From NCBI RefSeq assembly GCF_003688895.1, contig NZ_REFV01000010.1, forward strand, positions 1 through 64,000: a stretch of 64,000 nt of DNA. The letters are read 5' to 3'. This stretch comes from Dokdonia sinensis (lineage in GTDB: Bacteria > Bacteroidota > Bacteroidia > Flavobacteriales > Flavobacteriaceae). The notes beneath the pieces are model-generated. The model was not told the origin of the DNA, did no database searches, and saw only the letters and a list, made by a program, of their open reading frames with translations. The position numbers and the translations under genes were made by a program. Below are positions 52,680 to 61,663 of this stretch, one piece after another. Numbering within the stretch: position 1 is the stretch's first letter; each line of letters opens with the position of its first letter.

Positions 52680-53456
52680 CTACTTTTGTTTCTTCGCTTC
52701 TTCCCAAAAGACATCCATCTCTGCAAGCGTCATATCAGACATCTCTTTGCCAAGAATTTTTGCCTTACTTTCCAGATATTGAAAACGTTTAATAAATTTC
52801 TTATTAGTACGCTCTAGCGCACTCTCTGGGTCGATCTTAAGAAAACGAGCGTAGTTTATCATTGAGAAGAGTACATCGCCAAACTCCGCCTCTATCTTGT
52901 CTTGATTGTTCTCTTTAATTTCGTGCTGCAGTTCGCCCAACTCCTCCTGTACTTTTTCAAAAACCTGTTGTGGTTCTTCCCAGTCAAAACCTACTCCAGA
53001 GACTTTATCTTGTATGCGACTGGCCTTTACCACCGCAGGTAGTCCTTTAGGCACACCTTCTAGAACGGATTTTTTTCCTTCTTTGAGTTTAAGTTTTTCC
53101 CAGTTGCGCTCCACTTCGGCAGCATCTGCCACATTAATGTCACCGTAAATGTGGGGATGACGGGAGACGAGTTTATCGCTTATAGAATTTGCAACATCTG
53201 CAATATCGAAGTCGTTTGTCTCGCTTCCTATTTTAGCATAGAAAACGATATGCAACAGTAAGTCGCCCAGTTCCTTTTTTATTTCTTCAAGGTCATTATC
53301 CAGAATGGCATCACCTAGCTCGTATGTTTCTTCTATCGTCAAGTGACGCAAACTTTCCATCGTCTGTTTCTTATCCCAAGGACATCCCACACGAAGTTCA
53401 TCCATTATGGTGAGAAGTCTTTCAAAAGCTGCTAGTTGTTGTTGTCGTGTACCCAT
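52680..53456 (-). CDS. mazG: Nucleoside triphosphate pyrophosphohydrolase MazG
   Basis: The 258-residue enzyme has two MazG all-helical domains. The first has GCPWDKKQTMESLRHLTIEE and the metal-binding EExxE...D set; the second has EAEFGDVLFSMINYARFLKI. It hydrolyses (d)NTPs to NMP and pyrophosphate and so removes non-canonical nucleotides. The length and motifs match MazG. It ends with a Lys-rich tail and is a single-gene unit. Confidence 0.95.
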   Translation of the reverse strand: MGTRQQQLAAFERLLTIMDELRVGCPWDKKQTMESLRHLTIEETYELGDAILDNDLEEIKKELGDLLLHIVFYAKIGSETNDFDIADVANSISDKLVSRHPHIYGDINVADAAEVERNWEKLKLKEGKKSVLEGVPKGLPAVVKASRIQDKVSGVGFDWEEPQQVFEKVQEELGELQHEIKENNQDKIEAEFGDVLFSMINYARFLKIDPESALERTNKKFIKRFQYLESKAKILGKEMSDMTLAEMDVFWEEAKKQK

Positions 53457-53540
53457 TTATACCTTAAATTTTAGCAAAGGCGGATATCTAATCTCGCGAT
53501 CGCTTTGTGCTGATACTTATTTTACTCAAATGTACTTCCA

Positions 53541-53553
53541 TTTTCGCGAAAGC
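53541..53553. repeat. Iterated palindrome, one arm shortened, intergenic
   Basis: TTTTCGCGAAAGC upstream of mazG and downstream of the DUF5606 gene. Confidence 0.85.
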
Positions 53554-53563
53554 AAATAAAAAA

Positions 53564-53588
53564 GCCTTTACAACAAGATCGTAAAGGC
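53564..53588 (-). terminator. Intrinsic terminator of the DUF5606 gene
   Basis: The 8-bp arms GCCTTTAC and GTAAAGGC enclose a 9-base loop, followed leftwards by TTTTTTATTT. Confidence 0.8.
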
Positions 53589-53614
53589 ATTCTTTAATTA
53601 TAGAAAGTTATGCA

Positions 53615-54031
53615 CTACTCTTCTTCTCCAGCTGTATCTGCAGGTGCGTCAAAATCTAGCATATCCTTAGCTTGTAATATATTGTACCATTGCACTACTT
53701 TTTTTATGTCGCTTGCATATACACGGTCCTCATCGTAATCTGGAACTACGCCAAAAAAGAATTCTTCTAGTTCATCTTTAGAGACCTTATGACTAATCGT
53801 TTGCTCACCATTTTCCTTGTCCTTTATTTTTTGTAAAACTTCTCTCAATGGCATCTCTTTAGAAAGCGTGTAAATCGCAATTTCAGAAAGGATACTCACA
53901 TTGTGACGTATTCCTACAGTAATACGTTTACCGTCCAGTAAGGACTCTGCCACAAAACCGCTTCGAGTCTGTGTCTTTAATTCGTAAATTCCTGGTTTTC
54001 CTGAAATGGCTAAAACTTTATCTAAACTCAT
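53615..54031 (-). CDS. DUF5606 protein
   Basis: The 138-residue protein is recognisable by MSLDKVLAISGKPGIYELK, FVAESLLDGKRITVGIRHNV and YASDIKKVVQWYNIL, the pattern of a family found in Bacteroidetes without known function. It is followed by its own terminator. It lies downstream of def and ruvX in the same direction, about 90 bases after def. Confidence 0.85.
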   Translation of the reverse strand: MSLDKVLAISGKPGIYELKTQTRSGFVAESLLDGKRITVGIRHNVSILSEIAIYTLSKEMPLREVLQKIKDKENGEQTISHKVSKDELEEFFFGVVPDYDEDRVYASDIKKVVQWYNILQAKDMLDFDAPADTAGEEE

Positions 54032-54121
54032 AGTTATTTTTCAAAATTGGTGCGCAAAAATGCAATACACAACGCACTTATGCAAGTATTTCTGCAATGT
54101 GCTGAGAAGCTTTGTGATTAT

Positions 54122-54712
54122 TTAACGTCTTTTTGACATAAGTGGGAAACGCATGCGATAGTCTGCACTACATTTTCCCTTTGAAATATTAGTCAATTTT
54201 CCTTTAATTAAACGTTTCTTAAGACTTGAAAGTTTATCTGTAAAAAGAACTCCTTCTATATGGTCGTACTCGTGCTGTATTACTCTGGCAATAAGACCTT
54301 CGTATGTTTCGGTATGCTCTTTAAAGTTTTCGTCTTGATACTTAATGGTCACGACCGGCTTTCTAAACACATCTTCGTTTATTCCGGGAATACTTAGGCA
54401 TCCTTCAGAAAATGGCCACTCCTCACCTTCTTCGTCGAGGATTTCTGCATTTATAAACGTTTTTTTGAATGTAGCAAGTTGATCTCTTTCTTCCTCCGTG
54501 TAGCTTTCATCATCAGAAAACGGTGAGGTGTCTACTAGAAACAAACGTATGGCAAGTCCTATTTGTGGTGCCGCGAGACCTACGCCGCTCGCGCCATACA
54601 TGGTCTCATACATATTCTCAATAAGCTCCTTGAGATTTGGGTACTCTGGAGTAATATTTTTGGCTTTTTTCTTTAATACGGGGTCACCATACGCCACAAC
54701 AGGTAAAATCAT
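54122..54712 (-). CDS. def: Peptide deformylase
   Basis: The 196-residue metalloenzyme removes the N-terminal formyl group from new proteins. All three motifs are present: GASGVGLAAPQIGL, EGCLSIPG (metal Cys) and IQHEYDHIEGV (HExxH metal site). The length is typical of Bacteroidetes deformylase. It is 3 bases downstream of ruvX and probably co-transcribed. Confidence 0.96.
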   Translation of the reverse strand: MILPVVAYGDPVLKKKAKNITPEYPNLKELIENMYETMYGASGVGLAAPQIGLAIRLFLVDTSPFSDDESYTEEERDQLATFKKTFINAEILDEEGEEWPFSEGCLSIPGINEDVFRKPVVTIKYQDENFKEHTETYEGLIARVIQHEYDHIEGVLFTDKLSSLKKRLIKGKLTNISKGKCSADYRMRFPLMSKRR

Positions 54713-54715
54713 ATC

Positions 54716-55126
54716 TTATAAATTATACAGGTAATCTTGTAAAATAATAGTCGCACTTATCTGGTCTACAAGTGCTTTGTTTCTTCTCTTTTTCTTTCCT
54801 AAACCGCCATCTATCATCGTCTGGAACGCCATTTTTGAGGTAAAACGCTCATCTTGTCTAATGATTTTGAGGGTAGGGAATTTTTTTTCTACGCTTTCGC
54901 GAAAGCTTAAAATATGCTCTTCCACCTGTGAAGCCTCGCCGCTCATACGTTTGGGCTCGCCCAACACCATTGTCTCTACATTTTCTTCTGCCAAATATTT
55001 GGTTAGAAAATCCATAAGAGTTTTAGTCTCCACAGTAATAAGTCCAGAAGCAATCATCTGCAACTCATCTGTTATCGCGATTCCCGTGCGTTTTGTTCCG
55101 TAATCTATCGCAATAATGCGTGCCAT
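54716..55126 (-). CDS. ruvX: RuvX/YqgF Holliday junction resolvase-like nuclease
   Basis: The 136-residue RNase H-like protein has the first catalytic Asp in IIAIDYGTKRTGIAIT, a VLGEPKRMSGE segment and the late RQDERFTSKMAF and KALVDQISATIIL motifs. YqgF processes pre-16S rRNA in E. coli and resembles Holliday resolvases. A palindrome is read as FRES in the loop ILSFRESVEKKF. It precedes def. Confidence 0.92.
   Translation of the reverse strand: MARIIAIDYGTKRTGIAITDELQMIASGLITVETKTLMDFLTKYLAEENVETMVLGEPKRMSGEASQVEEHILSFRESVEKKFPTLKIIRQDERFTSKMAFQTMIDGGLGKKKRRNKALVDQISATIILQDYLYNL
54892..54906. repeat. Iterated palindrome, 15-mer
   Basis: CGCTTTCGCGAAAGC in ruvX, read as FRES. Confidence 0.93.
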
Positions 55127-55263
55127 TGTAAAAATTTGTGCAAAAATAAGAAATCACAACACAAGGGACGACTTCTAAGAGCAGGAAGTTATACAGTCCT
55201 CACAAAGTCAATTGAAAAGTACACTATCACTTTTTTTAGTCGTGCTGTCTTAGATGGAAACTT

Positions 55264-55271
55264 TATCTTTG
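55264..55271 (+). promoter_or_regulatory. -7 promoter box upstream of dapD
   Basis: TATCTTTG matches TAnnTTTG and lies about 67 bases before the dapD ATG, leaving a normal 5' leader. Confidence 0.35.
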
Positions 55272-55338
55272 ATTTGGTAAAACGATTACTAACAAAACAA
55301 ATCGGGTGGATGAGATTTCCGCCTTCTTGGAAATTAAG

Positions 55339-56154
55339 ATGACACAACTACAAAATATCATAGAAGAAGCCTGGGAAGACCGTTCCCAACTCACAAATAA
55401 AGTAACCATAAATGCTATACGCGAAGTGGTAGATATGCTAGATCGCGGCACCCTGCGCGTAGCAGAGCCCACAGATGAAGGCTGGCAGGTAAATGAATGG
55501 ATAAAAAAGGCGGTAGTCCTTTATTTTCCTATTCAAAAAATGGAAAAACTAGAGTCCGGTATTTTTGAGTATCACGATAAGATTCCGCTTAAGGGGGATT
55601 ATGAAAATCGTGGAGTTCGTGTCGTACCCAATGCAGTAGCACGTCATGGTGCTTACATATCTAAAGGAGTGATTCTTATGCCTAGTTATGTAAATATAGG
55701 TGCTTATGTAGACGAAGGAACAATGGTAGATACTTGGGCCACAGTGGGAAGTTGCGCTCAAATAGGTAAAAACGTACACCTAAGCGGTGGCGTAGGAATA
55801 GGTGGGGTTCTTGAGCCGCTACAAGCCGCACCAGTGATTATAGAAGATGGTGCGTTTATAGGTTCAAGATGTATTGTTGTAGAAGGCGTACGAGTAGAAA
55901 AAGAGGCTGTTTTAGGAGCAAATGTGGTGCTCACTATGAGTACGAAGATCATAGACGTTACAGGTGATAAGCCCGTCGAGACAAAAGGTATTGTGCCCGC
56001 TCGCTCCGTGGTAATTCCAGGAAGTTACACAAAGAAATTCCCAGCGGGAGAGTATCAGGTTCCCTGTGCGCTCATTATCGGAAAACGTAAAGAAAGCACA
56101 AACAAAAAGACATCACTCAATGATGCGTTAAGAGAATATGATGTAGCGGTTTAA
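55339..56154 (+). CDS. dapD: Tetrahydrodipicolinate N-succinyltransferase
   Basis: The 271-residue enzyme makes N-succinyl-2-amino-6-ketopimelate for lysine and meso-diaminopimelate (cell-wall) synthesis. It has an N-terminal helical domain, then a left-handed beta-helix of hexapeptide repeats (GVILMPSYVNIGAYVDEGTM, AQIGKNVHLSGGVGIGGVLE) and the C-terminal arm. I start at 55339 (MTQLQNIIEEAWEDR); the 11 upstream codons are not family-like. It is followed by a GT9 gene 14 bases later, perhaps in the same transcript. Confidence 0.95.
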   Translation: MTQLQNIIEEAWEDRSQLTNKVTINAIREVVDMLDRGTLRVAEPTDEGWQVNEWIKKAVVLYFPIQKMEKLESGIFEYHDKIPLKGDYENRGVRVVPNAVARHGAYISKGVILMPSYVNIGAYVDEGTMVDTWATVGSCAQIGKNVHLSGGVGIGGVLEPLQAAPVIIEDGAFIGSRCIVVEGVRVEKEAVLGANVVLTMSTKIIDVTGDKPVETKGIVPARSVVIPGSYTKKFPAGEYQVPCALIIGKRKESTNKKTSLNDALREYDVAV

Positions 56155-56168
56155 GAGCTCAAAATCCT

Positions 56169-57230
56169 ATGAAGTTTCTCATTATTCAGCAAAAGATGAT
56201 AGGCGATGTTCTTACATCGTCTATTTTGTGTGAATCGCTTAAAAAGCGATATCCAGATAGTGCTGTGCATTATCTTGTAAATAGCCACACTATCCCTGTG
56301 CTGGATAATAACCCATATATAGATAAACTTATTCTATACACTCCAACAATGGAGAAAAATAGTGCAGACAGAAAACAACTACGACAAATTCTAAAAGCAG
56401 AGGATTACGATGCAGTTATGGACGTTTATTCTAAAATAGGAAGTGCCAGAATTGCAAATGCTACAAAAGCCCCAAAGATTATTGGATATAAAAAGTGGTA
56501 TACCCGATTTATGTATACGCACGTTTTTAGGTACAATACTGTTCCCGAAACAGAGGCTGGTTTGGCGGTAGAGAACAGAATGATGTTGTTGCAACCTATT
56601 GCTCCAGATTTCCCTAAGGAAGTTAAACCTAAAATATATTTGAGGGAAGAGGAGATCGCTTTCGCGAAAGCGGAATTAAAAAAATACGCCGTCTCCACCT
56701 CAAAACCCATCTTTATGATTGGTGTTTTGGGCAGCTGCCCCGAAAAAACATACCCACTAACCTATCTCGCCCAAGTATTGGACTTCATTGTCCTAAAGAC
56801 AGAAGCAACACTTTTACTAAACTATATTCCAAATCAAAAGGATGACGTAGAGAAACTCATTGCTCATTGTAATAGCGCTACTCGCGACCATATAAAAGAA
56901 GATGTTTACGGCAAGAGTCTACGTGAGTTTATTGCATTAACAAACGAATGTACGGCCTACATAGGAAACGAAGGCGGTGCGGCAAATATGGCAAAGGCCA
57001 TAACTATACCTACATTTTCTATATTCTCGCCTTGGATCACAAAAGCTGCCTGGGCACTTTATCTAAACGAGAATAATATAGCCATACATCTTGCAGATTA
57101 TAAAGCCTCTCTTTACAAAGAGAAAACCTTAAAAGAAATACGAAAACGCGTTCATCATTATTACGAAAAGTTGGAACCTGATCTTTTTAGAAAAGAACTA
57201 GATGAGTTTTTGAAAAAATTTATTTTATAA
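56169..57230 (+). CDS. Glycosyltransferase, GT9 family (heptosyltransferase-like)
   Basis: The 353-residue GT-B protein starts with FLIIQQKMIGDVLTSSILCE (the family's N-terminal G-D-V-L-x-T/S loop). The donor-binding segments are MIGVLGSCPEKTYP and TAYIGNEGGAANMAKAITIP. It should add a heptose-like sugar to the inner core of LPS or a related surface glycan. Its 3' end overlaps the convergent epimerase gene by 11 bases. The palindrome is read as AFAKA between the two halves. Confidence 0.88.
   Translation: MKFLIIQQKMIGDVLTSSILCESLKKRYPDSAVHYLVNSHTIPVLDNNPYIDKLILYTPTMEKNSADRKQLRQILKAEDYDAVMDVYSKIGSARIANATKAPKIIGYKKWYTRFMYTHVFRYNTVPETEAGLAVENRMMLLQPIAPDFPKEVKPKIYLREEEIAFAKAELKKYAVSTSKPIFMIGVLGSCPEKTYPLTYLAQVLDFIVLKTEATLLLNYIPNQKDDVEKLIAHCNSATRDHIKEDVYGKSLREFIALTNECTAYIGNEGGAANMAKAITIPTFSIFSPWITKAAWALYLNENNIAIHLADYKASLYKEKTLKEIRKRVHHYYEKLEPDLFRKELDEFLKKFIL
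56657..56672. repeat. Iterated palindrome, full 16-mer
   Basis: Perfect copy in the GT9 gene, read as AFAKA; flanked by GGAAT. Confidence 0.95.
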
Positions 57231-58164
57231 ACTTCTCATTATACCAGGCCACCTGAGCCCTTAAACCCTGTTCGAATGGCATTTGAGGAGCATAGTCTAA
57301 AATTCTTTTTGCTTTCTCAATATTTGCAGAAGTCTTAAGTTGATCTCCAGAACGTTTAGACCTCATTTCCAGATTTGCCTTCTTACCTATAATCTTCTCA
57401 ATAAGTGAAATACCTTGAGATGTCGTGTAGACTTCAGAACTTCCTAAATTTATGATTTCTCCATTGCAAGCGCTTATTTTGCTAAGTATTGCAGTCAGAC
57501 CATTTACAATATCGCCTACGTATGTAAAGCTACGCTCGTGCTCTAAACTTCCCTCGTATAAGGGAAACGGCTGGTTTTCGTATATCGCTTTAATAAGTTT
57601 AGTATATAGCTTTTCTGGACGTTCCCTAGGTCCATAAACAGAAAATAAGCGAATCGACGTTGCAGGGAATTTTTTGTGAGCTTGAGCGCTAAGCACTAAA
57701 GTTTCGGCGGCGAGCTTTGTTTCTCCATAATGTGAGGCTGGTCTAGGGACTTCAACTTCTGTAGATGTTGCATGCAGTCCATAAACTGATGAAGTTGATA
57801 TATTTACAAATAGTTTAAGGTCAGGTTGACAATCTGTAACCCATTTAATTAAATTTTTTGTAGCCTCAATATTATTGCGCTCATAATCTTCTAAAGGGGT
57901 ATCTGCAGAAATTCCAGGTTGAGCTGCAAAATGATATAATACATCTATCTTCTCTGGAAGAATCTGGGACAGATTATCTAGTAAATCTCCTTCTATTAAC
58001 CGCACTCCCTTATTGGTAATATCCTGAGCATTTATGCGCTTGAGATTGACATCGTAATAAGATGAAAAATTATCTATTCCAAAAACCTGATGCCCTAATT
58101 CTTGAAGTTTTTCAGAAAGGTGAGATCCTATAAAGCCAGCCGCCCCGGTTATAAGAATTTTCAT
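57220..58164 (-). CDS. NAD-dependent sugar epimerase/dehydratase
   Basis: The 314-residue extended SDR has the NAD motif ILITGAAGFIGSHLSEKL and the catalytic Ser/Tyr/Lys (STSSVYGLH; ASHYGETKLAAETLV, YxxxK). The sequence resembles UDP-glucose or UDP-glucuronate 4-epimerases. It should supply an activated sugar for the neighbouring transferases. It overlaps the upstream GT2 gene by 4 bases, so the two form an operon. The exact substrate cannot be told. Confidence 0.85.
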   Translation of the reverse strand: MKILITGAAGFIGSHLSEKLQELGHQVFGIDNFSSYYDVNLKRINAQDITNKGVRLIEGDLLDNLSQILPEKIDVLYHFAAQPGISADTPLEDYERNNIEATKNLIKWVTDCQPDLKLFVNISTSSVYGLHATSTEVEVPRPASHYGETKLAAETLVLSAQAHKKFPATSIRLFSVYGPRERPEKLYTKLIKAIYENQPFPLYEGSLEHERSFTYVGDIVNGLTAILSKISACNGEIINLGSSEVYTTSQGISLIEKIIGKKANLEMRSKRSGDQLKTSANIEKAKRILDYAPQMPFEQGLRAQVAWYNEKFIK

Positions 58165-58994
58165 AATTCGCCTGCGTTTTTATCTATACCATAGTAGGTA
58201 AAGGCGTATTGTTTTTTTCGGGTGTGTTTACGGATAGCTGTATTTTTTCTAAGTGCTTCTTCATTTACATAACTACGTAAATGGTCTAAATGTATACAGA
58301 GAGCGCTGTAGCGTATTTGTTTAGATTTAATCCCAAGATTAATCAATCGCTCTCCCATTTCTCGGTCTTCACCGCCATACTGCATACGTTCGTCAAAACC
58401 GTTTACAGCAAGAATATCTTTTTTCCAACCACTAGCATTGTGCCCGTTCCAACTTGCCGTTGTCGGTGTAAGTGCGTTTAAAACTTCTGCCCCTTTACCC
58501 GCTGTCAATTTATGATTTTTATAGGAGGACTTTAAACCTTTAGACTTAAGCCAATTTATTTCAAAACAGCGTTGAGAAATGATATCCTCGTTTGTAATGG
58601 CAGTTGATATATCTAGCGGTAATTTAAAATAGCCACCAGAGAGAAAATATCCCTCTTCCCTATAGTTCATATGCTGCTCTACAAAATCATTTTTTGGGAT
58701 ACAATCGCCATCACTAGTGATGATATATTTGGCATTGCAAGATTGAATAGCTTTATTAAGTATCCTGGTTTTTTGAAAACCATCGTCCTCCTGCCACACG
58801 TGAATAATAGGTACAGGAAAATTTTCTGAAATATTATCTAATAATGTTTTCGTTTCAGGACCGGACCCATCATCTGCAATAACAATTTCAAAGTCAAAGG
58901 TGGTTTGCACCGCATATCCCCAAAGCGTTTTTTTTAACCACTCTACAGCGTTATACGTACTTATTATTACTGATATGGATGGTTTAGATTGCAT
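58161..58994 (-). CDS. Glycosyltransferase, GT2 family
   Basis: The 277-residue protein has a GT-A start (ISVIISTYNAVEWLKKTLWG), the VIADDGSG nucleotide-binding acidic motif, IITSDGDCIPKND (metal site, DxD-like) and GGEDREMGERL (a GED-type catalytic region). A C-terminal galactosyltransferase-like segment is typical of family 2 enzymes such as those for O-antigen or capsule. It is coupled with the epimerase gene. Confidence 0.88.
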   Translation of the reverse strand: MQSKPSISVIISTYNAVEWLKKTLWGYAVQTTFDFEIVIADDGSGPETKTLLDNISENFPVPIIHVWQEDDGFQKTRILNKAIQSCNAKYIITSDGDCIPKNDFVEQHMNYREEGYFLSGGYFKLPLDISTAITNEDIISQRCFEINWLKSKGLKSSYKNHKLTAGKGAEVLNALTPTTASWNGHNASGWKKDILAVNGFDERMQYGGEDREMGERLINLGIKSKQIRYSALCIHLDHLRSYVNEEALRKNTAIRKHTRKKQYAFTYYGIDKNAGEL

Positions 58995-59037
58995 TGTATA
59001 GGCAACAAAATTACACTTTTATTCTTAAAAAAGTTAG

Positions 59038-59045
59038 TAGCTTTG
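59038..59045 (+). promoter_or_regulatory. -7 promoter box upstream of the KdtX-like gene
   Basis: TAGCTTTG matches TAnnTTTG and ends 16 bases before the ATG at 59062, in the 67-base divergent gap. Confidence 0.35.
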
Positions 59046-59061
59046 TCATCCAATATATTCT

Positions 59062-59820
59062 ATGGAGAAACTAACCGCCATCGTTCCTACAGGAAACGAG
59101 GAACATAACATTCGCGAGGTACTGGAGTCCGTCGCTTTTGCAGATGAGATCATGGTGGTAGACTCATATAGTACCGATAAAACTGTGGAGATTGCACGAG
59201 AATTTACGGACACTATTCTCTCTCGCAAATACGGATACTCTGCCTCGCAAAAGAACTGGGCTATACCGCAAGCAACACACGAGTGGATTTTACTCGTAGA
59301 TGCCGATGAACGTGTTACTCCAGAGCTTCAAAATGAAATTAAGGAAATTTTAAAAAACCCACCAACCGATGGCACAGTAGCCTACTGGATTTACAGAATG
59401 AACCATTTTATGGGAAAACGTGTAAAGTATAGTGGATGGAAAAACGATAAAGTAATACGCCTTTTTAGAAAGAGCTACTGTCGTTATGAAGATAAGATGG
59501 TACACGCAGAAATTATCGCCGATGGAAAAGTTGGGTATTTAAAAAACAAGTTTAGCCACAACACTTACATATCACTAGATCATCATATCGAAAAGCTAAA
59601 TCGTTATGCTGCGTGGCAAGCCCGGGACTATGACAAGAAAACTAACAGACTCACCGTATTTCATTTTATAATAAAACCCTTTTGGGGCTTCTTCAAGCAT
59701 TATATAGTACAAATGGGTTTTAGAGACGGTGTCGTGGGACTCGTAATAAGTTACCTACAAGCATACGCCATCTGGATGCGCTATGCTAAATTATGGCTCT
59801 ATAGAAGAGGTTTAAAATAA
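59062..59820 (+). CDS. Glycosyltransferase, GT2 family (WaaE/KdtX-like)
   Basis: The 252-residue protein starts LTAIVPTGNEEHNIREVLES and has EIMVVDSYSTDKTVEIA, the metal-binding ILLVDADERVTPEL and a C-terminal cationic helix region (YIVQMGFRDGVVGLVISYLQ). This is the layout of WaaE/KdtX, which adds a glucose-like sugar to LPS core heptose. With the GT9 gene nearby a role in LPS core synthesis is likely. Acceptor identity is inferred. Confidence 0.88.
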   Translation: MEKLTAIVPTGNEEHNIREVLESVAFADEIMVVDSYSTDKTVEIAREFTDTILSRKYGYSASQKNWAIPQATHEWILLVDADERVTPELQNEIKEILKNPPTDGTVAYWIYRMNHFMGKRVKYSGWKNDKVIRLFRKSYCRYEDKMVHAEIIADGKVGYLKNKFSHNTYISLDHHIEKLNRYAAWQARDYDKKTNRLTVFHFIIKPFWGFFKHYIVQMGFRDGVVGLVISYLQAYAIWMRYAKLWLYRRGLK

Positions 59821-59821
59821 T

Positions 59822-60364
59822 TTAACTACCCGCGTTTTCTCTTTTAACTAAATTCTCAATATGTGCATAATGATGATTACTGTGCCAAGCATATTGTCCC
59901 ACGTTTTGTCGTAGGCTTATTGTAGATTTTCCCTCTGGATGTCTAAAAGTGCGTTCAAACTGCGCATTCGTCATGCCTTTGAGCAAGCGCACTAATTTGA
60001 AATGTACAACCTCGATGTGCTTTAAGGACCATTCTATGGGAGCATATTTAGCATCATCGAGTTCTGCCCACTCTTTTTCCAGGTATGGCTTTATGAGTGG
60101 GTTATCCTCAGTAAGTGCCCACTTAAATCTGATATAACTATGATGATGGCTATCTGAAATATGATGAACGAGCTGTCGCACGGTCCAGCCACCATCCCTG
60201 TATGGAGTGTCGAGTTGCTCATCTGACATATCACTTACTAGAGTGCTCAATCGTACAGGAAGAAGTTCCAGTGTAGTTATCCACTCTTGTAATTTTTCTT
60301 CAGAAATTTCAGTAGGAATAGATGCTTTTCCTATAGGGTATTGAAGATGAGTGATGTCAGACAT
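59822..60364 (-). CDS. DinB-like metal-dependent transferase (YfiT/BstA type)
   Basis: The 180-residue four-helix-bundle protein has the metal-binding histidines of the DinB/YfiT group (RQLVHHISDSHHHSYIRF; YAWHSNHHYAHIE). YfiT-like proteins in Firmicutes transfer bacillithiol to electrophiles. It is often listed as a bacillithiol transferase in Bacteroidetes as well. I start at 60364 (MSDITHLQYPIGK); the earlier codons to 60415 are not conserved-looking. A terminator-like hairpin is upstream. Confidence 0.82.
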   Translation of the reverse strand: MSDITHLQYPIGKASIPTEISEEKLQEWITTLELLPVRLSTLVSDMSDEQLDTPYRDGGWTVRQLVHHISDSHHHSYIRFKWALTEDNPLIKPYLEKEWAELDDAKYAPIEWSLKHIEVVHFKLVRLLKGMTNAQFERTFRHPEGKSTISLRQNVGQYAWHSNHHYAHIENLVKRENAGS

Positions 60365-60458
60365 AATGTTTATATTGTGGATACTCTTCAAAATTATAAG
60401 ATTGAACATCCTCACCCCATCTCGAGCCTCATTTTTAATTAAAAAGATGTCAACAAAA

Positions 60459-60486
60459 AAGTGCTGTGATTTGACTCACAGCACTT
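60459..60486. terminator. Bidirectional intrinsic terminator
   Basis: The 11-bp arms AAGTGCTGTGA and TCACAGCACTT enclose a 6-base loop, with A/T-rich flanks on both sides. It ends the leftward PPIase gene. Confidence 0.8.
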
Positions 60487-60497
60487 CTAATTTTTAT

Positions 60498-60509
60498 GCT
60501 TTCGCGAAA
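60498..60509. repeat. Iterated palindrome, one arm degraded, intergenic
   Basis: GCTTTCGCGAAA between the DinB-like gene and the PPIase gene. Confidence 0.8.
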
Positions 60510-60543
60510 TTTACTCTAAACTTGTTTCGCAAGCGAAAAAGAT

Positions 60544-61476
60544 CTACTTCACCGCAACTAGCTCTACATCAAAAATCAATGTAGCATCTGGAGGGATCAC
60601 GCCACCAGCACCAGCGCTACCATAAGCTAGGTCCGAAGGAATAACAAGACGTGCCTTGTCGCCCTCTTTCATAAGACCAATACCTTCATCCCAGCCTGGA
60701 ATTACCTGCCCCACGCCTAGTTGAAAATCAATAGGTGCGTTGCGCTTGTATGAACTGTCAAATACAGTCCCATCAGAAAGCTGTCCTTTATAATGTACAG
60801 AAACCGTTTTTCCTTTCTCGGCAGCTTTTCCAGTTCCTTTTTGGATGATTTGGTAACGTAAACCGCTATCAGTCTCATCAAATCCAGTCGCGAGCTTATC
60901 AAGCTCTGCTTTTTGAGCCTCTTTAATTGCTGCTATTCTCTTCTCTCTTGCTCCTTCAAAAGTACGGAAGGCCTCAACAGCATTCCAATTTTGAGCTTCG
61001 TCACCTATTCTAACAATCTCCACTTTGTCCATCGTGTCTCCCTGTGCAACGGCATCTACAACATCCTGTCCATCTACCACTTTACCAAAAACGGTGTGCT
61101 TCCCATCTAACCAGTCTGTAGGAATATGTGTGATAAAAAACTGACTCCCATTTGTTCCTGGACCAGCATTTGCCATACTTAAAACTCCAGGCGCATCGTG
61201 CTTTAAATCTGGATGAATCTCATCGTCAAATTTATATCCAGCATCTCCAGTTCCTGTTCCCTGAGGACAACCTCCCTGAATCATGAAGTCTGGAATTACA
61301 CGGTGGAATTTAAGTCCATCATAGTATGGTGTTCCCTGTGGTTTTACCGAGTTTTCTAAATCCCCTTCGGCTAAGGCTACAAAGTTACCTACTGTTCCAG
61401 GTGTTTTTTCGTGTTCTAGTTTTACTGTTATTTCGCCTTTTGGCGTATGAAATTTTGCGTAAATCCCGTCTTGCAT
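60544..61476 (-). CDS. Cyclophilin-FKBP fused peptidyl-prolyl isomerase
   Basis: The 310-residue protein joins two unrelated PPIase folds. An N-terminal cyclophilin (about 6-157; [18 protein letters not shown] with the catalytic Arg59, [17 protein letters not shown]) leads through a charged helix (about 165-197) into a C-terminal FKBP (about 205-310; [59 protein letters not shown]). Both active regions look intact. No signal peptide is seen, so it is probably cytoplasmic and helps protein folding. Such dual immunophilins are known in a few Bacteroidetes and in apicomplexans. Confidence 0.93.
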   Translation of the reverse strand: MQDGIYAKFHTPKGEITVKLEHEKTPGTVGNFVALAEGDLENSVKPQGTPYYDGLKFHRVIPDFMIQGGCPQGTGTGDAGYKFDDEIHPDLKHDAPGVLSMANAGPGTNGSQFFITHIPTDWLDGKHTVFGKVVDGQDVVDAVAQGDTMDKVEIVRIGDEAQNWNAVEAFRTFEGAREKRIAAIKEAQKAELDKLATGFDETDSGLRYQIIQKGTGKAAEKGKTVSVHYKGQLSDGTVFDSSYKRNAPIDFQLGVGQVIPGWDEGIGLMKEGDKARLVIPSDLAYGSAGAGGVIPPDATLIFDVELVAVK

Positions 61477-61574
61477 TGTTGTCTATTTTAATGAGCCGCA
61501 AAGATACCATATAGTAAGAAGTTAGACGAATGAGTGTGGAGATTTTTCGGCTCTTGAAATGAGTTCTGAGTCAA

Positions 61575-61587
61575 TTTCGCGAAAGCG
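61575..61587. repeat. Iterated palindrome, one arm shortened, intergenic
   Basis: TTTCGCGAAAGCG upstream of the M14 peptidase at 61664. Confidence 0.82.
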
Positions 61588-61663
61588 AACCCCTATCCAC
61601 TATATAGAACTGATTTTTTGTAGTATTTTTAAAATCCGACGTTTAACCAAACACTATTACACA

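Noticed and set aside
55136-55342. Open frame of about 68 codons just upstream of dapD
   Set aside because: No family pattern, overlaps the dapD start and contains the likely dapD -7 box; treated as leader DNA.
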